From Paracentrotus lividus (Eukaryota > Echinodermata > Echinoidea > Camarodonta > Echinidae), in assembly GCA_940671915.1 (NCBI GenBank), contig CALNVZ010000174.1, positions 78,662,148 through 78,726,147 of the forward strand: DNA of 64,000 bases. The letters are read 5' to 3'. The position numbers and the translations under genes are program-made. Each line of letters starts with the position of its first letter. The first letter of the stretch is position 1. The notes beneath the pieces were generated by a model, which saw only the letters and a list, made by a program, of their open reading frames with translations, searched no databases and had not been told where the DNA came from. Shown in pieces: positions 11,901 through 24,221 of this stretch.

Positions 11901-12341
11901 CTTACCCTGACACTGCATTTCGAAAAGATATCGTATTTTCAATTTAATTATACACTGTAAAACAAAATATCGGTCATGCCACAAGCTAGTTCACGCACGG
12001 ATTGAATAATTTATAAACTTGCTTTGTTTTATGAACAAAGACTTGGCAGTCTTTAATTAAATGTAAAAAAAAAAAAAGATTATTAATTAGTCATTGATAA
12101 ACTATATTATTACGTTTTGAATGCCTTTATCAAACATTATTCGTTTAAACATCGTTGTTGACTTTTAGTAATACTTACCTAAACCAAAAGGTGCATTTTA
12201 AAGTAAACCGAATTCGGATGATAGTTTTTCTCATTGGCAAATCATTTGAAATTTGTTATGCGATAAATTCGAATTTTGTTTTTAAACGTTTTAAAAGGTG
12301 AAAATGAAAGCAGATATCTTTTCGGATATAGTGTTTATCGT

Positions 12342-15300
12342 CTACATTACCCTCTCCAGCTCGTCAACGACTTCGTCGATGCTTGGCCGACAGAGATGGG
12401 AGTTCTGTCGGCAGATGTCACCGATGATGCTCAGATCAATGTTGGTTGTAGAATCTCCCATCAAGGTGAATAGTCGGCCGAGCTGGAACACATCACTCGC
12501 GATAGATGTGAGCTCATCGTCGAGTGCGCATTCGGGGGCAATGTGAACGTATATCTCCTGTTTAGAAATGAAGAGAAAAAATTACTTTTATATATCGTCG
12601 GCTTGGAGCCAGAAGGGCGCTATTGCAAATCAAGGATGTTCCGTTTGGAGCCAGAAGGGCGCTATTACCATTGACTTTGTACAGTAATAGCGCCCTTATG
12701 GCTCTTAACGGAACATCTATAAGATGCAATAGCGCCCTTATGGCTCCCACATTCCGGTATCAAAATACATTTAAAAGAGATGATGAACTTACATGTATTG
12801 TACAGAAATGAAACGGACAACAAAAAAAAGGGGGGAAAGGCTAGAGTGGACTCTAGTGTTCGGATCTGCCTTCAATAAAATCAATCATTACAAAAAAAAA
12901 AAAAAATTTTTTTTTTTGTTGGTTTGTTGCTTGTTTGTGTGTTTGTGTTTTTTTTGGTTTTTTTTTTGCAGCAACAATTGTTATTAATATTAAATTACAG
13001 TTCCAGTAACTTTGAAATCAGCTATTAATATCAATAATCCTTAATTAAATGAATTATGTTCGATCCAATACGTCTAAATATACCTGTCTTCTGTACTTTT
13101 CCTTGTCTTCGTTGGAAAAGAAATAAGAGTAAGGTTCAGTCCGAAGACACGCCAGCCCGAAGTCCACGATGACTGCTTGCCAACGACCAGACTGTGTCTT
13201 CCGAAGCAAAACATTGTCTTCCTTGAGGTCGTTCATCAAGTACCCTTTGGCATGAATCAGACCCAAGGACTTGGCAATGTCGAGAGCCAGAGCAAACCTA
13301 TTTGAAGAGAGTATAATATGTAGAAGACAATTTACTAAAAACGATTTTGTGTTCTGTGATAAAGAAACAAATAATGGAATGTAAATAAAATAAATAAATA
13401 AAATAGCCAAGTGATAAGCACACATCTAAATTATTAAGAAATTAAGTAAAACGGATCGTCAACATGCTTTTCACTTTACAGTCTATTTCAAAAGATAAAA
13501 TGATTAAATTGAAATAATTAGTCTTTAATAATCTCACATTTTTTTAAGCGTGCTTTAATTTTTTTTTCCAATTAAAACCTTTACAAACTTTCTTTAGAAT
13601 AAAACGTTTAGAACAAACACTATTGAAACCATTATTTTTTTTTCACAATATGTAATTATATTAATTAGGCTAGCACTATATTGATCTTAAAGTAAAACGG
13701 TTTTAATCGTTAACAATCTTAATGTATAGTCACCAGTCATGCTGACTAAGGGCCAGCTCTCGCATGCCCCGGTGTAGTGTCCAAGACTCTCCCGTCAGCG
13801 GATCACCTATAAACTCCATCGCCATACCTACCGTATAACCAGGGCTGATCTCTAAACATCCTAGGTAGGTTGGGAAGCATTCCTCCCTGCCCAGAACGTC
13901 CAGGATGAAGGCCTCTGATTGGATGTTCTTAACCTGATTAATTATTTAAAAACTTGTTTATTATACCTATCAAGTTAATTCGGTATTTCACAAACGGTTT
14001 TCATCAAAATATCATTAACATGGTGATAATCAACACCTTTGATTATATGCATCTATATTCTAATTTAGGGATTCTCTGGGACGGACATCGACATAAAGGC
14101 TTGCCATTTCTCAGTCGGTAGAGCATCTACCGACTGAGATATGGAATTCCAATTTTTTTTGGTTTTTTTTGTTTTTTTTGTTTGCTCCATTCGTTTTCTT
14201 TAATATTCATGATACACTATCTTCTTTGTTTCTGTGTTTATTCATTTTTTTTTTCATCGAACTACTTAAAAATCAAGAAAGCGATAAGATCAAAGAACAC
14301 AGACGTGTTGACTTGGTATCACTTATTAACGTCAAACTAATTAGTCATAAGTTAAAAAAAAAAATAAATAAATAAATAAATAAAAAAATACCAACCTTCC
14401 GTGTCATCCCTTGAATGTCGTCAGGAAGCTGGAAGGTCTTCACTGCGATGGGTTTATGTGAGATCCTATGGCGGAAGAGACGGACTGTTCCGTGCACCCC
14501 GCTGCCCAAGACGACATCCTGACCGCCCTGATGGAAGGGCTTTAAGTCATCTGGTCCCCACACGTAAGAGGAGACTGACTGGGCAGCTGCTGCACTGCTT
14601 GAAGGAGAGGTGGTGGTGGTGGCTCCAACTACACTCACTGGTGGAGATCTAAGGAGTTTGAAAGAGGGAAAGAAGCGTCGAAATGGAAGAGAAATAAAAA
14701 AATATATATATTAAACATTGACAGGAGAACATGTTACTTCATGCACACTGCTGTCAGATAGACTGTGTAGGAGGTTGGTGCTTGACTTTTGACAACATAC
14801 CTTCAAAGAATAATTATTAAGTTATCGAACACAATAATAAGGACCAATCTTTATAAAACTATAGCAATAATATTGATACCTCGAGGGGGGGGGGGCTCTT
14901 ACCGTGAAGTGTGGTTTGATACACGATGGAGAACCACAGACCCTTCAGCAGACAGGGGTGCGGCGGGAGGGGTGACAAGCACAGTGCCTTCGGTGGACAG
15001 GGGCGTGGTGTGAGGGGTACCAATCAATCCAGAACCAACACTAGCCAGGGGGATTGGGCTCGGCGGTCTGCAGAAAGAAAAGAAATGTTAAATTGTTCGA
15101 ATTAAAATGAGAATAATTCACCATACGGTTCGTTGACACGATGTGTTTCAATACTGTGGATTTATAATATAAAAACTCCCACAATGAATATTTAACTGTT
15201 GTTCTTTTTCGTTCCTTATCACAACTTAGAATAGGCCTAAGGTACATCAAATTTGTTTAACGTCACGCTGTCTTGCCGATAAGCCGGGGGGGGGGGGGAT

Positions 15301-18300
15301 TTGCGGCCTTCGGCCATCAAGAAGGTCTCCATGTATCGACCATAGGGGTAGGTTCAGTGGGTCGATCGGGTCACCTGTCTATTTTCTTTTTTTTTCTCTC
15401 TTTTTTCTCTTTTTTTTTTGGGTGGGGGGGGGGCTAGGGTGGGACCGGCCCCCCCAAAAAAAAACAAAAAAAAAACAAACAAAAAAAAACAAAAAAAACA
15501 AAAACAAAACATACAACAAAATATAACATTTGTATATTTTTATTGCATTTCGATTATTCTGTCATTCTTTTTTTTTTCTTTTTTTTTGTTGGTTGTATTG
15601 TTAGGTTGTTTGTCGATTGTTTTTTATTTTTTGTTTTGTTTCATTTTGTGTTGTATTTGTTTTTGTTGTTGTTTTTGTTTTTGTTTTTTAATTCTTACAT
15701 GGATGGGATGGATTGGATGAGGGGTGTGTCTGGAGTAGACGGATAGGTGCCTCCTACTGGACTGCCTAATGGTGTTGTAGAGGGGGATTGTGGGTTACCT
15801 TCAGAACACCTATACCACAAAACAAGGGTATAAAAACTCCTGTTTCATTGATGTATATACAGTAGGCCTGTACGAGTTAATAGTCGCAAGTTTCTTGGAG
15901 ATAACCCTTATGTATCGTAAGTAAATAAGATGTTCCAATCAATTATCTACATTTCAATTTGTATGCAAGCATATTTGTGTGGTTTTTCTTTGAATATAGT
16001 TGACATTTCTAAATGTAATTTTGGGAGGAGGTTCTACGAATTGAAATATTTACCAAGAGGAAAGAGAAGAAGAGGTTGGCGCGGGAGAGATGAGGGCTGG
16101 CTGCCAAGTCAAGTCCTGAATGATAAAGCATGGACAAAAAATATACACTTTTAGGCTATGCAGTTATTGTATTTTTTAAAAGTTGAGAGCTGAAATGACA
16201 CGAACAAAACAAACAACATTGATACCGCTGAATATAGCCATTCTCCCATCTATTAAAAATATCGATGGCAAAATTTACAAACACTGACAAAACAAGAAGA
16301 TGAACCAAAGACATCTACTTAAAAAGTATTTTCTTCCAACAAGTAAATAGACATTAGATATAGAGCAGGGGAGTGTAATGTGTGATTTAAATTTGATGAG
16401 TTAATGTCCCTCTGGCCGTCAAAAAAAGAGAAGAAGATTAAAACAAATGAAAATGTTTACTTGGAGATCCTTTACAGCATTATCCCTCTGCTTTCTGGCC
16501 TCTGCCAGCTCCATCTCCAAGACCTGGATCTTCATAGCAGCATCCAGGTTTTTGGTCTCTAGAATCTTGGCCCTCTTCTCAGCCGTCTGTCTCTTCTTCT
16601 CTGACTCTGCAATCAGGAGGCAGATGTTGGTTAGGAGATCACCGCTGTCTCCATTCTGTCCTACCCCAAGCCTCAAGATGCAAGGCTCTGTTCATTAGGA
16701 AGCGAGAGAGAAGAGAGAAATAGCAAGAAAGAGGATAGGAGGAGTAGAAGGAAGAAGAAGAAGAAAGAAAAAGAAGAAGAAGAAGAAGAAGAAGAGAGAA
16801 GAAGAAGAAGAAGAAAGAATAAGAAGAAGAAGAGAAGAAAAGAAGAAAGAAGAGAAGGAGAAGAAAGAGGAGAAGAAGAAAAAAGAGAAGGAAAGAGAAG
16901 AGAGAAAGAGAAGGAAGAAGAAAGAAAAGGAAGGAAGAGGAGTAAGGGGAAGAAGAAGAAGAAGAAGAAAGAAGAAAAGAAGAAGAAGAAGAAGAAGAAG
17001 AAGAAGAAGAGAAGAAGAAGAAGAAAAGAAAGAAGAAGAAGAAGAGAAGAAAAGAAGAAGAGAAAGAAGAAGAAGAAAGAAGAAGAAGAAGAAGAAAGAA
17101 GAAGAAGAAGAGAGAAGAAGAAGAAGAAGAAGAAGAGAAAAGAAGAAGAAGAAAGAAAGAAAGAAAGAAGAAAAGAAGAAGAAGAGAGAAAAGGAAAGAA
17201 GAAGAAAGAAGAAGAAGAAAAGAAGAAGAAGAAGAAGGAAGAAAGAAGAAGAAGAAGAAGAAAAGAAGAAGAAGAAGAAGAAGAGAAGAAGAAAGAGAAG
17301 AAGAAGAAGAAGAAGAAGAAGAAGAAAGAAGAAGAAGAAAGGGAACAACAGAGAAAAAGAAAAAAACATGAATATTAGTTTTTATTTTGAAAGTTGTTTT
17401 TATAACCACACTGTACAAAAAAAAAAAATACTATGTATCATTGTAATCATGACATGTCGTTTTCACATCCAAAATAAACTAACTTTAAATAAAATTATGA
17501 AGTAATGATGATGAATGCCTTTTAACAATATATAAGGAGATTGTATCGACAAGAAAATGTAAAGATAGCAATATATTAAAAATGTGAGTAGAAAATCTTT
17601 TTCATTTCCAGTTGCAGTTTATTTTATATTTCCAACCACAGACAAGACTGACAGGAAGAAATTATATATGTCAAATCATTTACAATATTTTGACAAAGTC
17701 ATAGGAGGATTGACATGATAATAATTATATTAGAAAGAAATTCGAAGGATCATAAGTTGAAAGCTTGCATATTATAAGTTCTTTGCTATAACCAAAGTGC
17801 AAAAGAAGAAAGCAAAAAATTATTTATTTACAGTAGTCTTGCCATTTTTTTTATTTTTTATTTTTATTTTGAATAAAAGCAAACAGTTGTAGGTGTGACT
17901 TTTAAATTCTGTTCTAATAAGTTAAAATACTATGTTTACTATTTAGGACCATTGGGACATAAAGATTTATTGACCGATGCCGGTCGAATTTGTGGGTTAT
18001 TGATTTTGTTTTTATTTTTTATTTTTTATATTTTTTTGGCAAACAAGAATATACATGAAGTGACAGCTAGCCGACAGAAAGGTTTACGGTTTTTACAATA
18101 TCAAGTCTCTTTGTGACTTACAGCAAGTCGTTCCTGGAGCTGTTCTTTCTCCAGAGAATCTTGCAGACATTTGAGGAGGAGCTTGCCAGTAAGATGATCT
18201 ACTGGTTGAGGAGAGACGGAAGACTGCGAGATGGTTGGCTCTTGAAAAGACCTAGACAGCTCCTGGATAGGTTTTAACGAAAAATTATGTAGGGGGAAAA

Positions 18301-19412
18301 ATGAAAAGGCCTACTTGTGACATATAATATTGAACACGGTATCAATATGAATTTGTTAGAGCTGGATATGTGTCAATCCTCCTTTCGTCATTCATTTGTT
18401 CATGTAAAAGTTTTGATTATTATCTTATGATTTGTAACAAAAACAAAAACAAACAAAACACCCAGAAAAAAAGGACAGGGAATTTTTACTCTTTAAAGAG
18501 TAAAAAGATTACTGAACCAAATGAATTTCTGACGAAAAAATATTTTATCATCTAAAAAAAAAAAAAAAAAAAAAAAAAAACAAAAAAAAAAAAAACAAAA
18601 CAAAACAAAACAAAACAACAAACAACAAACAACAAGCAAAGGATTTAAGTAAAATAAAGGGGGGGCGGGAAAATCCAAAATAAGGTGAAGTAGTATCATC
18701 TCTATACTTGTTAGAAATTTTGAAGGGCCCCTAGTATTTTTAGAACCCCGAAATGAAAAACGAAGTAGAAAAAAAAGAGAGAAAAGAAAGAAGCAGAGAG
18801 AGAGAGAGAGAGAAAGTGAAAGACAGAAAGAGAAAGACAGTCTGGCCGATAACAACAAATTTGATCCATTTTTTGGTATTTTTGTATTTTACTGTAAATT
18901 TTGAAATGTAGTATCCTTGGAGGTATTTGTCCTTGATTTGTGCCGTCTTAATGATTATTTTTATTCCATTATTTATTCATAGAAGTTACAAAATACTTGT
19001 GATAGGATGGGGGGTCTGTTGTCCGGACACTTAAGCAGATAAAAACATCATCTTTTGCTCTCGATTTTCTCAAAATTTGTGCAGTAAATAACAAAAATAT
19101 TTGTGAATATTTGTGCTTTGTTATATTGTCTGATATTATTTTCAATCAATTAATGAAATATTGATCACAAAGCTCCTAAAAATGCCGTCTGTGTCCGGAC
19201 AAACAACCCGTCCGGACATACAACAACCGGGTATATATATATATATTTTTGTTAACTTTATTCTTTTATATTTAGGCCTATAATATATTGCTTACATCCA
19301 GGGTGTTAACCATCGATGGCTTGATGGCAACAGGACAAGCTAAGCCCATACGGGGTAGAGGTCTTCCCATGGCCCAGGGGTTGGGGGAACGAACGAGTCT
19401 ACTACGATACAT
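12342..19412 (-). CDS. Protein kinase with coiled-coil, Ser/Pro-rich N-terminus (10 exons, 567 aa)
   Basis: Exons (minus): 19412-19296, 18262-18122, 16685-16461, 16115-16054, 15809-15699, 15067-14903, 14648-14396, 13933-13734, 13297-13084, 12557-12342. All junctions are GT-AG with agreeing phases; the total is 1704 nt including the stop. The N-terminus is basic and Pro-rich, then comes a charged coiled coil (about residues 55-160, with ESEKKRQTAEKRAKILETKN), a Thr/Ser/Pro linker, and a C-terminal kinase domain (from about residue 310). Visible motifs are the glycine loop LGSGVHGTVRLF, the lysine IAVKTF, the catalytic loop YLMNDLKEDNVLL, VDFGLA and APEC. Asp, Lys, Asn, DFG and APE are kept, so activity is plausible, but the usual HRD reads MND. 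The family is not identified; a TKL-like or unclassified Ser/Thr kinase is my guess. The start ATG is the first in frame in the most 5' exon found; an upstream exon cannot be excluded. Confidence 0.8.
12604..12747. repeat. Double hairpin of AGGGCGCTATT repeats in the last kinase intron
   Basis: GGAGCCAGAAGGGCGCTATT occurs twice (about 12605 and 12648), and its mirror AATAGCGCCCTTATGGCTC also twice (about 12689 and 12728). GTTCCGTT / AACGGAAC pair between them. This gives nested arms around a short centre, typical of a small palindromic MITE. It lies between kinase exons 9 and 10. Confidence 0.75.
16735..17340. repeat. Polypurine (GAA)n tract of about 600 bp in a kinase intron
   Basis: An almost uninterrupted A/G tract dominated by GAA, with AAAG and GAG variants. 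On the gene's sense strand it is a pyrimidine tract that ends about 50 bases before the acceptor of kinase exon 3 (16685). The long Ser/Leu/Phe-rich frames across it are translation artefacts. Confidence 0.95.
19010..19215. repeat. Short element bounded by TGTCCGGACA-type repeats
   Basis: GTTGTCCGGACACTTAA at the left and GTGTCCGGACAAACAAC plus CGTCCGGACATACAAC at the right flank an AT-rich interior with AATATTTGTG. The ends resemble the element at 54774-54988. It lies in intron 1 of the kinase gene. No coding capacity. Confidence 0.5.
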
Positions 19413-20530
19413 CGCCAAATCTAGGTTTCCCGAGTTAGAATAGAAAGAAACTATGGTCTAATGAAAGGAAGAGAGAAATGTAATTAAAATAAAGATGTGT
19501 TCCATGAGCAGAGAGGAGTCAGCATCATAAATTTCATCCACAGATAATTTTTATTAGGCTTTGAGTTTTGTTGGGACATAGTAGGAATGTGTGTTGTGTT
19601 AACGAATAGGAACAACGGAAATTTATAGACTTCAATTCAATCAGTGAAAATATGAACTTATTTCTACTTTTAATGTTTGTAATATTAGTCCGTTTTACTT
19701 CAAATTTGCTCAAGCCTTTAAATGATACGTAAGGATAAGGTACTGACCTGGCTGTTGAAAATTTAAGATTAAGAACGCAAGTAAAATAGCAAAATCTGTC
19801 AAAAATTTTGGCAGTAGGTTCTCAAGATAGCAAAGGTGCAAAGAGAATGGGGTTTGTTTACAAACAAAAGTTTTAGGGCGTATATGGTCTCTATGCTGTC
19901 TACGCGCATACGCAACCAATGCGCAGCGCTTTCATCGAAGCGCTCCTCCGTTCTTAATCAAGGTTGGTCCATAGTGCGTTAAACGCTTCAACCACGCCCA
20001 TGCCACGCCCTGTTTTCAGCGCCATGCGCTTAACGAAAAGCACAACGGTACGGGGTCAACGCACTTTTCTGTCAGTGTCACTGCTATTATTACGTCATAG
20101 CAAACCAAGTCTACGTCATAATGTCACGACATGTTTACACTCATTTAATATTCGATTTGATTTTTATACATCTTTTGATTTGATTTGAATTGTCAAGTCT
20201 ATGTATAAACATTATCCATACAAGCTTGACAGGATAATCCATGAGAGCTCTGGGACTTATTTCCAATGAGGTTTGCTATAAATTGTCATTTGAAAGAACA
20301 ATTCGATGTGGGCCAAATAATTATTGATTGATTGATTTCACACAACGAAATCCTCATCCAGTTGCTGAACAGGCGTTGATGAGTATCACCTTAGAAGTAG
20401 AAGTAGAAATTCATTTGCAAAGACATCAATATATCCTCCAACAATAGACGTCCAATTAACTAATTAATGAGCGTGACCATGAAAGCCCGATTAGTGTGGT
20501 CCTAATAACGCTACAGTAGGTAAGAAAGTT

Positions 20531-21309
20531 AAAGGGGAAGTCTGGACCCAAAATAAGTTGCTTTTACAGTATTAAAAGCAGAAAAATAAGAAAAACAGAT
20601 TTAAAAAAAAGTTGAAGTAAATCGGACTACTATAGCAATAACAAAGTTATGATTTTTTTTTTTTTTTTATACAAAATAAAATATGATCGCTATACCAAAT
20701 TGGCAACCGTGTGATGTCATAAGTGCACTGCTTGCCATATAATTATGTTCTATATTGTTTTATCATAAATTTTCAGTATATTTGTTAAGAAACTGTTTTC
20801 CTCGTAACTTTGCCCCAAATTATATCGATATTGCATTTACTAGTAGGCCATACAAAATCAGCACCCATCTATAAAAAAAAACAACAAAACAAAACAAAAC
20901 AAAACAAAGATTTTAAGTAGGTTTTCAGTATAGAAAGAAGATATTCATGAATGTTGAAATTAATGAAAAATATCACTTTTTTAAAATTTTGTTACAATTT
21001 CTCATTTTGTGAGAATGCACAAATGTAACAACATATTTCTATCAATTCAACTTTTGATAAATAAGGTGAAAAGCTATGATAAAAGAATATAGAACATATG
21101 ACAAGTAGTGCAACTATGACATCACAGCTTTGTGACAGTGTTGCCAATTTGGTATAGCGATCAGATTTTTTTTTTTTTTTTTTGCATTTTAAAGAAATTC
21201 ATAACTTTTTTATTATTAGTCCGATTTTCTTCAAACTTTTTAAAATCTGTTTTTCTAAGTTTTCTACTATTGATAAAAGCAATTTATTTTGGGTCCGGAC
21301 TTCCCCTTT
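20531..21309. mobile_element. Long-TIR MITE, 779 bp
   Basis: The left end AAAGGGGAAGTCTGGACCCA, continuing with AAATAAGTTGCTTTTA, is mirrored by ...TTTATTTTGGGTCCGGACTTCCCCTTT at 21280-21309. Mirroring extends about 150 bp inward (AAAATCTGTTTTTCT, AGTCCGATTT, TTCATAAC against their complements) and includes the opposed poly-T blocks. The interior has mirrored TTGGTATAGCGATC / GATCGCTATACCAA segments. No transposase frame is present. Confidence 0.85.
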
Positions 21310-21321
21310 GAAATCGTAGGT

Positions 21322-21480
21322 TCCATGGATTTTGTCATTGGATTAAGCAAAAAATATACGTTAAATATAGTGCTTTTCATCATCAATATTTGTTCTCCAC
21401 AATATTTTCCACCAATTTGTGCCAAAAAGCTACAAAAATATTGCTCTAAACATTTTCAAAACGGCTGATATAAATGAACT
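21322..21480. repeat. Dispersed repeat shared with about 54795-54950
   Basis: TTGGATTAAGC, CATCATCAATATTTGTTCT, CACAATATTTTC and ACAAAAATATTGC occur in the same order and spacing here and at about 54815-54925. It abuts the right end of the MITE at 20531-21309. Confidence 0.65.
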
Positions 21481-21697
21481 GTTCGCCATGTGATGGTTCC
21501 AGGACTTTTTGGAGACAAATGAGACTTTCCGGAGACGTCGCTATGACGTCTGCGAATTGGTTGTCACATTTTTTCGGAAAGTTGCGGCGATGTCGCGGCG
21601 ACTTATTATTTTGTCTCCAGAATCCTCGGCAAAGTCTCCGTTAGTGAAATAGGATCCGATTGTGAATTTTAACAAATAGACATTGACTACATTACAA

Positions 21698-21722
21698 NNN
21701 NNNNNNNNNNNNNNNNNNNNNN
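21698..21722. other. Assembly gap (25 N)
   Basis: Twenty-five consecutive N. The left palindrome arm begins 14 bases after it, so the true sequence and distance across this point are unknown. Confidence 1.
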
Positions 21723-22202
21723 CAAAGAGAGAGATCCATATTAAGTAACATATTAATTTATCGATTAGTGTTCTTACATCACCTGATTTGCAATGAAAGT
21801 GACCTCAGAACAAATTAAAATTCAAAATTTAAGTCTGTATCTGTTCCTTACTTTTCTTCATCTACAAATTCAATACCATAATATCAATTGATGCTATGAG
21901 ACTCTCTTTGTTTAGCTACTTGTTTTCTCCTCCACTTTGGTGTAAATACAAATATATGAATGACAGTGTTATAAAACTATTTAACAAAATTATCTTACAT
22001 TTTTATGTCTTGACTTAAGATTCATTTCCTTTTTCTCTCTATTCTTATTTGCTTATTTTCATCATTTCTTCTACATTTCAATGTGTATATTTTGGTATCT
22101 CCTTCTTCTTCTCATCTTCCTTATCTGTTGTAACAACTATACTATTACTATTAGTAGGATGTCCACTAAAAATTTAAATTATTTTAAAGTTGTTTTTGCT
22201 AG

Positions 22203-22410
22203 GCTAATTGGATAGAGCATTTTAAAAGAAAGATTTGGGTAGTTGAATTATCACAATTGGGTGTTCCATTTCAAGATATGACCCAAAGAGTGTCTCAGAT
22301 TACCAATGAGCTGCTAGAACACTTTTACAAGTTTCAGACAAAGCCAGAAAATGCAATAAAAGCTCAAGTTTATGGTCCTTTTGTCTTTGATTTATTCAAC
22401 CAAATCATAA
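22203..22410 (+). CDS. Possible coding exon of unknown family (left arm), mirrored at about 29838-30046
   Basis: After the acceptor TTTTTGCTAG, an open frame of about 65 codons reads ANWIEHFKRKIWVVEL, SQLGVPFQDMTQRVSQI, TNELLEHFYKFQTK and VYGPFVFDLFNQ. Its composition looks like a real soluble protein segment. The donor is unclear: the two arms differ by one base just after FNQ, which changes the frame. A second open piece at 22865-23016 starts after TTTTTCAACAG, reads KVDHAAEVFSKEEADQL, FDIYHWPNDNFES and ends in a stop. I do not recognise either. In the right arm the same sequence is antisense within NAA20 intron 2. It may be a transposon remnant. Confidence 0.35.
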
Positions 22411-23311
22411 CCAAACATTTTCTATGTGTGTATCAACATGAAATGAGATTATAGTAACATAATTGAGGCGTATGAATAGATTATACAAAAAGTTATGCCA
22501 ACAAAACTGATGGTTTGACAGGTATGTTACCGTATGTGATCCAATATGACCACCGTGGAAAAATACTCCATAGGGCATGTTCAATAGGAACACCCTAGAC
22601 AATAGACTATTTCATGTGGTGTGGCTCAGAGCTGAGTGTTGGAGAGGGTAGAATAATTTTAAAACTTAAATGGCCAGTGGTAAACGTTGTTCTTTGTTTT
22701 TCATCCCAATACACTTTTTTGTTCAAAATAGTTACATTTTATAGATATCCACTTTTCCTTTTCTGAATCTATTCAATAATGAGAAATTCCAGTCATAACA
22801 CACATCACACACAAGCATCACTTTGAACACGCGTATTTGTTTTTCATATCAATTTTTTCAACAGGAAAAGTTGATCACGCTGCTGAGGTATTTTCTAAGG
22901 AAGAAGCTGACCAATTAAAAGATAAAGAATTTGATATTTACCACTGGCCAAATGACAATTTTGAAAGCTGTTTTTTACTGAAAATTTTTGCTATTCCTCT
23001 GCCTGTGTATTATTGAGTAGGCAGTGCATGGGTTATTGTTTGCATTGTAAAATGCATGGGTGACTACATCCATACAGTGAAGTGGAAACCGTTCTAGTGG
23101 CTTTTTGCTGTTGTGTGGCCATCCTACTATTAGAGAAGATTGCAATTTATCTATGCTTGAAGCACAGTGGGTGATATATAATTCATGCTGTGACAAGTTC
23201 AACACTACCTATTTTGATTTAAAACTTGATTTCAGATTCAGTCTTTTGGCAAACTTGTAGTTGTATAAATTAATCAATGTTAATGTCTATAATGACACAT
23301 GTCAAGGATAC

Positions 23312-24221
23312 AGTTTCTGTGAGATGATCCATGTTCCTGAAAAAGAAAATAACAATTTATTAACAGATAAATAGGTAGCCTTGTCAAGTCTGTCTGACAT
23401 AATTAATTACAAGTCCTCATGCATTAAGTATCTAGATATCTCGATTAGAAATAGATGGGTTATAGTTTTGGAAGATCTGAAAAAGTTGTTCTTTACTAAT
23501 TGAACAGTCGTAGATATAGAAACACTCTGTCTCTGACAGTGCTGAGCTGTCAAAAAACAAAATAAGGAATAATTCATGGGAATACCAAATACACTCCTTG
23601 GTCGTGTTCATGTTAAGGCAACACCATAGCCATCTCCGTCGGTTGACAAAATGACAAGCTCAGAGTCGGACACATACAGCTGCAAACCCAACATCAGTCA
23701 GTACTGAAAAATGGCTGTTGTGTCACCCTCTTGGTTGCTGAGGGAACTTCTCATAATAAATTAGTGAACCATCTTTAACCTACCTCAAATGAATTAAGAT
23801 AATCTATAGTCTCATTGCAATATCATTCTTCCTATTAATATATTTTTTAATTTTGTTTAGAAGAATTTGTAACCCCTTTTTGGATATATGCCACCGGCCA
23901 CCTTGACTTGGCTTGAGCTGCTCAAGACACTTTTCTGCATTGACTTTCCATTGGAAGTAAACTGCTGCAGCATGCAGTAAGGTACTTCCCAGTATAAGGT
24001 CAATTATGAATTGACCATGCATAAGTGTGAGAGTCAGAGGACTCAGACACGCATCACGGCACTAACAATTATGACAACACATGGGACTACACATTGGTAT
24101 AGTCTAACATTACATCTTTAAATATTTTACTTCCAAATGACCAAATCATAACAAACTCTCATTACTCACACATTGTTGAACCTATAAATCAATCGCACGT
24201 AAACGGCCGTATTGTCGTCAT
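23312..24221 (-). pseudogene. NAA20: Mirror copy of NAA20 exons 1-2 in the left arm
   Basis: The exon 1 copy (24221-24171) begins ATG ACG ACA ATA CGG like the right-arm exon but then reads TGC GAT TGA: a one-base change creates a stop where the intact copy has CDDLFRF. The exon 2 copy (23336-23312, 25 nt, encoding NMDHLTET) is intact with its CAG acceptor and GTATCC donor. No copies of exons 3-6 follow on this strand before the gap. It is a non-functional fragment whether the palindrome is genuine or an artefact. Confidence 0.8.

Noticed and set aside
15418..15746. Lys/Asn then Phe/Leu-rich frames near a kinase exon
   Set aside because: They cover poly-A, poly-T and GTTTT simple repeats in a kinase intron and have no family similarity.
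16639..17418. Long Ser/Leu/Phe-rich minus-strand open frames (up to 259 codons)
   Set aside because: They are translations of the (GAA)n microsatellite, with no start context, no domains and overlap with a real kinase exon in another frame.
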